Shown: piece by piece, positions 58,667-64,000 of the stretch
How the letters are laid out: every line of letters starts with the position of its first letter
How positions within the stretch are numbered: position 1 is the stretch's first letter
Assembly: GCF_003851685.1 (NCBI RefSeq)
Contig: NZ_CP027727.1
Location: forward strand, 4,712,001-4,776,000
DNA: 64,000 nucleotides
Reading direction: 5' to 3'
From: Pseudomonas sp. R5-89-07
GTDB taxonomy: Bacteria; Pseudomonadota; Gammaproteobacteria; Pseudomonadales; Pseudomonadaceae
Made by a program: the position numbers and the translations under genes
Notes under the pieces: model-generated
The model's database searches: none
Seen by the model: the letters and a program-made list of their open reading frames with translations, nothing else
What the model was told of the DNA's origin: nothing

Positions 58667-59986
58667 ATGGATAACTCCAACACCTTGCCTCTGGGGTCGG
58701 CGGCTGCGCCGGCAAAAGAACGCACGACCTCCAGCCGAATCAGATCGATCTTCAGCGGCTCCGTCGGCAACATGGTCGAGTGGTACGACTGGTACGTCTA
58801 CGCCGCTTTCTCGCTGTACTTCGCCAAAGCCTTCTTCCCCAAAGGCGACACCACCGCCCAATTGCTCAACACTGCCGCGATCTTCGCCGTAGGCTTCCTG
58901 ATGCGCCCTATCGGCGGCTGGCTGATGGGCCTGTACGCCGACAAGGTCGGGCGTAAAAAAGCCCTGATGGCCTCGGTCTACCTGATGTGCTTCGGCTCGC
59001 TGCTGATTGCCCTGAGCCCTGGCTATGAAATCATTGGTATTGGCGCGCCCATCCTGCTGGTGTTTGCCCGCCTGCTGCAGGGGCTATCCGTCGGTGGCGA
59101 ATACGGCACCTCTGCCACTTACCTCAGCGAGATGGCGACCAAGGAACGTCGTGGTTTTTATTCCAGCTTCCAGTACGTCACCCTGATTTCCGGCCAGCTC
59201 ATTGCCCTGGCGGTACTGATCGTCCTGCAGCAGGTGCTGACCACCGAGCAGCTGTATGCTTGGGGCTGGCGCATCCCGTTCGCCATCGGCGCGCTCTGCG
59301 CAGTGGTTGCGCTGTACCTGCGTCGCGGCATGGAAGAAACCGAGTCGTTCACCAAGAAGGAAAAAGCCAAGGAAAGCGCAATGCGCACCTTGATGCGTCA
59401 TCCCAAGGAACTGCTTACCGTGGTCGGCCTGACCATGGGCGGCACCCTGGCGTTCTACACCTACACCACTTACATGCAGAAATACCTGGTGAACACCGTC
59501 GGCATGAGCATCTCCGACTCCACCACCATCTCGGCCGCCACGCTGTTTCTGTTCATGTGCCTGCAGCCCTTGGTGGGCGGCCTGTCGGACAAGATTGGCC
59601 GTCGGCCGATCCTGATCGCCTTCGGTATCCTCGGCACCCTGTTCACCGTGCCTATCCTCACCACGCTGCACACCGTGCAGACCTGGTGGGGCGCGTTCTT
59701 CCTGATCATGGCGGCGCTGATCATCGTCAGCGGCTACACCTCGATCAACGCGGTGGTGAAAGCCGAGCTGTTCCCCACTGAAATTCGCGCCCTGGGCGTT
59801 GGCCTGCCGTATGCCCTGACCGTGTCGATCTTCGGCGGCACCGCTGAATACATCGCGCTGTGGTTCAAGAGTATCGGCATGGAAACCGGCTATTACTGGT
59901 ACGTGACCGCGTGTATCGCGGTGTCGTTGCTGGTCTACGTGACCATGAAAGACACCCGCAAGCATTCTCGGATCACTACGGACTAA
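58667..59986 (+). CDS. kgtP: KgtP-type alpha-ketoglutarate/dicarboxylate MFS permease
   Basis: A 439-residue 12-helix proton symporter of the MHS family. Strong KgtP signatures are GNMVEWYDWYVYAAFSLYFA, LMRPIGGWLMGLYADKVGRKKAL (MFS motif A), LLQGLSVGGEYGTSATYLSEMA and KAELFPTEIRALGVGL. The start at 58667 has AAGGAT upstream; an ATG at 58652 is in frame but less well placed. It follows a DctB/DctD-like system, and a sigma-54 promoter and candidate activator sites lie in the 282-base gap. Together they form a plausible inducible alpha-ketoglutarate uptake unit. Confidence 0.92.
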   Translation: MDNSNTLPLGSAAAPAKERTTSSRIRSIFSGSVGNMVEWYDWYVYAAFSLYFAKAFFPKGDTTAQLLNTAAIFAVGFLMRPIGGWLMGLYADKVGRKKALMASVYLMCFGSLLIALSPGYEIIGIGAPILLVFARLLQGLSVGGEYGTSATYLSEMATKERRGFYSSFQYVTLISGQLIALAVLIVLQQVLTTEQLYAWGWRIPFAIGALCAVVALYLRRGMEETESFTKKEKAKESAMRTLMRHPKELLTVVGLTMGGTLAFYTYTTYMQKYLVNTVGMSISDSTTISAATLFLFMCLQPLVGGLSDKIGRRPILIAFGILGTLFTVPILTTLHTVQTWWGAFFLIMAALIIVSGYTSINAVVKAELFPTEIRALGVGLPYALTVSIFGGTAEYIALWFKSIGMETGYYWYVTACIAVSLLVYVTMKDTRKHSRITTD

Positions 59987-60001
59987 AAAATGTGGGAGGG
60001 G
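58667..60001 (+). other. Reserved span note: 3' end of kgtP-like gene and following REPIN junction
   Basis: The kgtP-like coding sequence (separate entry) ends at 59986; TGTGGGAG of the next REPIN begins 5 bases later at 59991, so no room is left for a conventional terminator. The REPIN hairpin may itself stabilise the 3' end. Confidence 0.3.
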
Positions 60002-60079
60002 GCTTGCTCCCGATAGCGGTGTGTCAGTCAGCCAATGTGTAGCTGATACACCGCCATCGGGGGCAAGCCCCCTCCCACA
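59991..60079. repeat. REPIN, GTGGGAGGGGGCTTGCCCCC class
   Basis: TGTGGGAGGGGGCTTGCTCC at the left and the inverse GGGGCAAGCCCCCTCCCACA at the right. It lies between the convergent kgtP and COG4705 genes. The spacer contains GTGTCAGTCAGCCAATGTGT, close to the spacers of the 61.7 and 63.7 kb copies. Confidence 0.92.
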
Positions 60080-60085
60080 TTGGTT

Positions 60086-60841
60086 TCAGGACAGCTCTGC
60101 AACCTCCCTTCGCCCATAGCGACGCTGCACATAGGACGCGCCGGCAATCATCACCACCAGCACCGCCGCCAACACCGCCGACGAACCAATGGTGCCGAAA
60201 TCCAGCCCGCCCTTTTCATGGGGCTTGGTCAGGAAGTCGCCCAGGGTCGCGCCAAACGGCCGGGTCAGCACGAACGCCACCCAGAACAACAGCACCGATG
60301 AGATTCGGGTGAAGTATTTGAGCGCCACCACCGCCGCGATGGTCGAGCCGATCAACAAGGCGCCACCGGCAAAGCCGAGCCCAGAATCGTCCGCCAGGAA
60401 ATCGCCCAATGCCGTGCCCAAGGTGTTGGAGAACAGAATCGCCATCCAGTAAAACAACTCACCCCGGAAGGTCTGCACCTTGTTCACGTTCAGTGAATCA
60501 CCGCTGAGGTGCCACATCGCGAAGATGATCATCAAGATCACGATCAGGATCATCGACCCTGTGGCGTATCCCAGGCCGAGGGTGCGGTCCATGAAGTCCG
60601 ACATCGTGGTGCCCGCCGTACTGGTGGACAGAATCACGATCCAATAGAGCACCGGGTTGTAGGTTTTCGACCAGAGTTGCGTCACCAGAGTGACCAGGAA
60701 CACGCTGATCAGGATCATCGAGCTGATGGCGTACCCGACATTCAGCGTCATCGACAGCAAATCCCCGGCGGTTTCGCCCAGGGTGGTTGCGCAGATTTTC
60801 ATGACCCAGAACGCCAGGGTGATCTGAGGAAGTTTATTCAT
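60086..60841 (-). CDS. COG4705 multi-repeat membrane protein
   Basis: A 251-residue membrane protein with about eight helices and four internal repeats. Each repeat carries a T-[LT]-G-[ET]-[TA]-x-[GS]-D-[LF] type motif: TTLGETAGDLL, STAGTTMSDFM, NTLGTALGDFL and RPFGATLGDFL. The repeated Gly/Asp suggests pseudo-symmetric transport or ion binding, but the family (COG4705) has no established function. It ends 6 bases from a REPIN. GGAG lies about 12 bases before the ATG. Confidence 0.85.
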   Translation of the reverse strand: MNKLPQITLAFWVMKICATTLGETAGDLLSMTLNVGYAISSMILISVFLVTLVTQLWSKTYNPVLYWIVILSTSTAGTTMSDFMDRTLGLGYATGSMILIVILMIIFAMWHLSGDSLNVNKVQTFRGELFYWMAILFSNTLGTALGDFLADDSGLGFAGGALLIGSTIAAVVALKYFTRISSVLLFWVAFVLTRPFGATLGDFLTKPHEKGGLDFGTIGSSAVLAAVLVVMIAGASYVQRRYGRREVAELS

Positions 60842-61037
60842 AGTGCGAGTAGGCTCCGAAGCTCAGTCATTCAATGGCCAACTTATAAGGGGGTGTCGAC
60901 CTGGCGCGCAGACTGAACGGGGAGCTGTGAAAAATAGGTGGGCGAGGAATGAAAATTCCATATTGTCGATGGAAATTGACCGTCATGGATTGCACTATGG
61001 CTGCCTCCCAGATCCCCGCAGCAGGAACCCCCGGCTT

Positions 61038-61670
61038 ATGTCTGACGATATCCATTTCTACGAACCCGCCAAAGGCCACGGCCTGCCTCATGACCCGTTC
61101 AATGCCATCGTCGGCCCGCGACCCATCGGCTGGATCTCGTCCCACGACAGCGAAGGCCGCCTGAACCTGGCGCCCTACAGTTTCTTCAACGCGTTCAATT
61201 ACATTCCGCCGATCATTGGGTTTTCCAGCGTCGGGCGCAAAGACAGCCTGAACAATATCGAGCAGACCGGCGAATTTGTGTGGAACCTGGCGACGCGCCC
61301 GCTGGCCGAGCAGATGAACCAGAGTTGCGCGGCCGTCTCGCCCGACGTGAATGAATTCGAGTTATCCGGCCTGACGCCGGTGGCATCGAAGATCGTTGGC
61401 GTACCGCGGGTGGGCGAGAGCCCGGTGTCGTTCGAGTGCAAGGTCACGCAGATCATCCAGCTGCAACGCGCCGACCAGCAGTTGGTACCCAGCTGGCTGG
61501 TACTGGGCGAAGTGGTCGCGGTGCACATCGCCAAATGGCTGCTCAAGGATGGGGTCTACGACACCGCCGCCGCCGAGCCGATTCTGCGCGGTGGCGGGCC
61601 GGCGGATTATTTCCAGCTGGGCCCGCAAGCGCTGTTCAAGATGTACCGCCCAGGCGCCACCAAAGCCTGA
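61038..61670 (+). CDS. Flavin reductase-like (FMN-binding split barrel) protein
   Basis: A 210-residue protein of the flavin reductase-like/DIM6 family. FMN-binding segments are GPRPIGWISSHDSEGRLNLAPYSFFNAFNYIPPI and FVWNLATRPLAEQMNQSC. It resembles the NADH-dependent flavin reductases or oxidoreductases of unknown partner. The ATG at 61038 has AGGA upstream; the frame continues upstream without conserved features. Confidence 0.87.
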   Translation: MSDDIHFYEPAKGHGLPHDPFNAIVGPRPIGWISSHDSEGRLNLAPYSFFNAFNYIPPIIGFSSVGRKDSLNNIEQTGEFVWNLATRPLAEQMNQSCAAVSPDVNEFELSGLTPVASKIVGVPRVGESPVSFECKVTQIIQLQRADQQLVPSWLVLGEVVAVHIAKWLLKDGVYDTAAAEPILRGGGPADYFQLGPQALFKMYRPGATKA

Positions 61671-61687
61671 CTGAAATACAGCCAACC

Positions 61688-61776
61688 TGTGGGAGGGGGC
61701 TTGCCCTCGATAGCGGTGTATCAGCTACACATAAGCTGACTGACACACTGCTATCGGGGGCAAGCCCCCTCCCACA
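61688..61776. repeat. REPIN, GTGGGAGGGGGCTTGCCCCC class
   Basis: TGTGGGAGGGGGCTTGCCCT (one mismatch) and the inverse GGGGCAAGCCCCCTCCCACA. The right end abuts the stop codon (61777-61779) of the next minus-strand gene. Confidence 0.92.
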
Positions 61777-62022
61777 TTAGTTGGCTGCAGTTGCCCAGGT
61801 CAGTTGGCCTTCCATATCTACATCGACCAACTGCTCAAGCTGCGCAGTCGCCGCATCGTCGGCATCGGAAGCGGTCTTGAAGGTTTGCCCTTCCAGGATT
61901 TTGTGAAAACGTGGAGCGCCCATGCCATCCAGTGCCTTGACGGCGACGGCGGCGCTGTAGCCACCCTCTCCCGGCACTACGGCGGAAACGGCTTCGTGGT
62001 GGGCAAATTGTTTACGTGCCAT
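61777..62022 (-). CDS. Small hypothetical protein
   Basis: An 81-residue protein, MARKQFAHHEAVSAVVPGEG..., slightly acidic, without membrane segments or a recognised domain. AGGA lies before the ATG at 62022. It lies 43 bases downstream of the ABM-family gene on the same strand and may be co-transcribed. Its stop codon directly touches a REPIN. Confidence 0.65.
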   Translation of the reverse strand: MARKQFAHHEAVSAVVPGEGGYSAAVAVKALDGMGAPRFHKILEGQTFKTASDADDAATAQLEQLVDVDMEGQLTWATAAN

Positions 62023-62065
62023 GTTGAAAGTCCTGGCCAATGGAAAGTCGGCCATTCTAACCCTC

Positions 62066-62407
62066 TCAACCGGCCAGTTGCAGGTACTCGTCGTAGGCGT
62101 TGACGGCGGATGCATCGGTGAAGGTCTGGAAGTCCATGCTGCGCACGACCATGTCGTTCAGCAACTCGGTAAAGACCATCAGGGCCGGCGAATCGAAGTA
62201 GGCGCTCATCGCCTGTTCGCTGCTCCAGAAGCCCGAGATCAGCCACATATCAGGGTCGGTCTGGGAATGCTGCAGCGAGAACTGCAAGCAACCCTGAGCC
62301 TGTCGGCCCGGTTCGATCAAACTGCTCAAGCGTGCACCGAGTTCGGTGCTGCACCCGGTACGGGCACGGATAAAGGCCATATGGCTCGCGGGAATGGGGG
62401 TGGACAT
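62066..62407 (-). CDS. Antibiotic biosynthesis monooxygenase (ABM) domain protein
   Basis: A 113-residue ferredoxin-like-fold protein. ABM-family features are HMAFIRARTGCSTELGARLSSL, GCLQFSLQHSQTDPDMWLISGFWSSEQAMSAYFDSP and a C-terminal helix. Members are small quinol monooxygenases or heme-degrading-like proteins. The start at 62407 has GGGAG upstream. Divergent from the AraC regulator, so it is its likely target. Confidence 0.83.
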   Translation of the reverse strand: MSTPIPASHMAFIRARTGCSTELGARLSSLIEPGRQAQGCLQFSLQHSQTDPDMWLISGFWSSEQAMSAYFDSPALMVFTELLNDMVVRSMDFQTFTDASAVNAYDEYLQLAG

Positions 62408-62735
62408 GTTCGACTCTCCCGTTGAGAAGTGATGCTCGGCAAGCACTGTGGGGGCGTGTTGCCACAGGATCAAAGATAGCGGCGCCGGTGTGGGCCCGGT
62501 TAGTCAATTCCTGCAGGCTTATTGCACAATCCTGCGAGAAGCGTAGGCAGGACGTCCCAGCCGCCGATTTATTCCAGGCGCAAACGCCATGTTTCAGGGA
62601 GATGACAGCCCTCTTGCTTGCCTGATCCACGCCATGGCGCAGGATCAGGCAAGGATTGTGCAGAATCGACGTAACACTATTTGAAAACCCACCGCTAAGC
62701 TGAGCCCCATCAAACCCGCGTGTAGAGGACGCCCC
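62408..62735. promoter_or_regulatory. Divergent ABM/AraC control region with paired inverted repeats
   Basis: TGCACAATCCT (62523-62533) and its exact inverse AGGATTGTGCA (62652-62662) are 118 bases apart. Between them, CTTGCCTGATCC (62617-62628) and GGATCAGGCAAG (62642-62653) form a 12-base stem around GCCATGGC. No T run follows, so an operator is more likely than a terminator. The two TGCACAATCC sites are probable AraC-protein sites. Confidence 0.6.
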
Positions 62736-63665
62736 ATGTCGTCGCCCGACCTCAAGCCCATTCCCCTCGATGCCGAGATGGAAAAGCAGCGTGCCGAACT
62801 GGCCAGCATTGTGCACCGTCATACCTGGGAGGATGGTTCCTACGGCACGGCGATCACGTCGCTGTACCTGAACCGCCACAACACACCGCGCGACTTCATG
62901 CCGGTACTGGTGGAGCCGGCCCTGTGCATCCTGGCCAGTGGCAGCAAGGAAGTGCGCCTGGCCGACGAAATCTTTGCCTACGACCCGCTCAACTACCTGG
63001 TGTTCTCGGTGGCCATGCCCGTGTCCGGGCGGATTATCGACGCCACCCCTCAAGACCCCAACCTGTCGGTGCGCATCAACATCGACCCGGCCCAGCTCAC
63101 CGCGCTGATTGCCGAAGCCGGGCCGATGGGCGTGCCGTCGCGTCCGACCGCCCGTGGCATGTACGTCGACCGCATCGACCATCAGCTGCTCGACGCCGTG
63201 CTGCGCCTGACCCGCCTGCTGGATACGCCCAAGGATATCGCGATGCTCGCGCCGCTGATCAACCGCGAAATCCTCTACCGCTTGTTGCGTGGGCCTCAAG
63301 GCTATCGTTTGTATGAAATCGCCGTGGCCAACAGCCAGAGCCATCGCGTGAGCCAGGCGATCAAGTGGTTGAACGGCAACTACGAACAGCCGCTGCGCAT
63401 CGATGACCTGGCCCGGGAAGTGAACCTGAGCGTCTCGACTTTGCACCACCGTTTCAAGGCGATCACCGCCATGAGCCCGCTGCAATATCAGAAACAACTG
63501 CGCTTGCAGGAAGCCCGGCGGCTGATGATTGCCGAAGGGTTGGAGGCTTCGGCAGCAGGGTATCGAGTGGGCTATGAAAGCCCCTCGCAGTTCAGCCGGG
63601 AATACAGCCGGTTGTTTGGTGCACCGCCTTTGCGCGACCTGGCCCGGTTACGCCAAAGCATCTGA
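62736..63665 (+). CDS. AraC-family transcriptional regulator (AraC_N type)
   Basis: A 309-residue regulator. The N-terminal effector domain of the AraC_N (PF06719) type covers about 25-185 (LYLNRHNTPRDFMPVLVEPALCILASGSKEV). The C-terminal double helix-turn-helix has LRIDDLAREVNLSVSTLHHRFKAITAMSPLQYQKQLRL and AAGYRVGYESPSQFSREYSRLFG. GAGG lies before ATG 62736. It is divergent from the ABM-domain gene across a region with long inverted repeats, so it probably regulates that gene and itself. Confidence 0.93.
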   Translation: MSSPDLKPIPLDAEMEKQRAELASIVHRHTWEDGSYGTAITSLYLNRHNTPRDFMPVLVEPALCILASGSKEVRLADEIFAYDPLNYLVFSVAMPVSGRIIDATPQDPNLSVRINIDPAQLTALIAEAGPMGVPSRPTARGMYVDRIDHQLLDAVLRLTRLLDTPKDIAMLAPLINREILYRLLRGPQGYRLYEIAVANSQSHRVSQAIKWLNGNYEQPLRIDDLAREVNLSVSTLHHRFKAITAMSPLQYQKQLRLQEARRLMIAEGLEASAAGYRVGYESPSQFSREYSRLFGAPPLRDLARLRQSI

Positions 63666-63682
63666 TGCAATGAAAATCAAAA

Positions 63683-63771
63683 TGTGGGAGGGGGCTTGCC
63701 CCCGATGGCGGCGTGTCAGCTACACATTGGCTGACTGACACACTGCTATCGGGGGCAAGCCCCCTCCCACA
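63683..63771. repeat. REPIN, GTGGGAGGGGGCTTGCCCCC class
   Basis: TGTGGGAGGGGGCTTGCCCC and its inverse copy, with a spacer containing GTGTCAGCTACACATTGGCT, close to that of the 61.7 kb copy. It lies between the AraC gene and the kinase fragment. Confidence 0.92.
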
Positions 63772-63788
63772 GTTGGTCCGGCGTATGT

Positions 63789-64000
63789 TCAGTCGAGGCC
63801 GCGGGGCAGCTGCAGGGTCACCCGCAATCCACCCTCGCGCAAATTCTGCAAACTCACTTCACCGCCATGGCTGTGGGCAATGTTACGGGCGATGCCCAAG
63901 CCAAGGCCGTACCCTTGCTGCTGCCCGGCCAGGCGAAAGTGCGGTTCGAACACCTGCTCCAGGCGCTGTTCCGGCACGCCGGGGCCTTCATCATCCACGT
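63789..64000 (-). CDS. Sensor histidine kinase, C-terminal end only
   Basis: The reverse strand from the window edge reads VDDEGPGVPEQRLEQVFEPHF, then QGYGLGLGIARNIAHSHGGE and ends LQLPRGLD with TGA at 63789. These are the G1 and G2 ATP-binding boxes of a histidine kinase HATPase domain. The start, sensor and phospho-acceptor are outside the window, so type and partner cannot be told. Confidence 0.9.
   Translation of the reverse strand, partial: VDDEGPGVPEQRLEQVFEPHFRLAGQQQGYGLGLGIARNIAHSHGGEVSLQNLREGGLRVTLQLPRGLD

Noticed and set aside
62617..62653. Hairpin as a transcription terminator
   Set aside because: No T run on either side, and it lies in a divergent promoter region.

Overview
The window is about 64 kb of Pseudomonas chromosome, most likely from the P. 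fluorescens lineage. The evidence is a complete Pseudomonas-type tol-pal/ruv block, an MvaT-type H-NS protein, a PctA-type amino-acid chemoreceptor, an OprD-family porin, and several families of palindromic REP pairs (REPINs) of the kind typical of fluorescent pseudomonads. Most genes are high-GC core genes. The exception is the left edge (1-3610), which is visibly lower in GC and richer in rare codons.

Layout. (1) 1-3610: an accessory cluster cut by the window edge. It holds a divergent second seryl-tRNA synthetase (minus strand, partial), then divergently an MFS efflux-type transporter and a glutamine-dependent asparagine-synthetase-like enzyme. It ends at the 3' end of a tRNA-Lys(UUU) gene, a classic island integration site. 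(2) 3.7-18.7 kb, minus strand: queE, cpoB-pal-tolB-tolA-tolR-tolQ-ybgC, ruvB-ruvA-ruvC, yebC, aspS, an FmdB zinc ribbon protein, an RHH protein and dps; then a membrane/cold-shock fusion gene on plus, slyX and a HIT gene on minus. (3) 19.4-31.2 kb: an OprD porin, mscS, yajQ, panE, an orphan sensor kinase coupled to a cobalamin adenosyltransferase, a Nudix-ThiE fusion, argJ and secA. (4) 31.5-42.0 kb: dciA, a HerA/YjgR ATPase, a PctA-like chemoreceptor, a three-gene glycosyltransferase/deacetylase/flippase-like operon, a small protein, purU, mvaT and sbcB. (5) 42.2-48.9 kb: a tightly overlapping RDD-SpoIIM-DUF4129-DUF4350-MoxR-DUF58 operon. (6) 48.9-55.1 kb: a PilZ protein, a TPR lipoprotein, pykA, an enoyl-CoA hydratase, a 2Fe-2S reductase and class I fumarase. 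(7) 55.3-60.0 kb: a DctB/DctD (MifS/MifR-like) two-component system followed by a KgtP-type dicarboxylate permease with a recognisable sigma-54 promoter. (8) 60.1-64 kb: a COG4705 membrane protein, a flavin-reductase-like protein, a hypothetical protein, an ABM-type monooxygenase, an AraC regulator and the C-terminus of a histidine kinase.

How the genes work together. Tol-Pal/CpoB/YbgC maintain the outer membrane at division. RuvABC resolve recombination intermediates. DctB-DctD-sigma54-KgtP form a plausible dicarboxylate (alpha-ketoglutarate) sensing and uptake unit. The MoxR operon looks like one membrane-anchored chaperone/AAA+ assembly. The left-edge cluster is the best candidate for an undescribed system: a small-molecule pathway in which a private SerRS either supplies Ser-tRNA or gives self-resistance, an AsnB-like enzyme makes an amide, and the MFS protein exports the product. 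Its remaining genes lie outside the window. REPINs of three sequence classes, two of them nested inside larger inverted repeats, mark many intergenic gaps.
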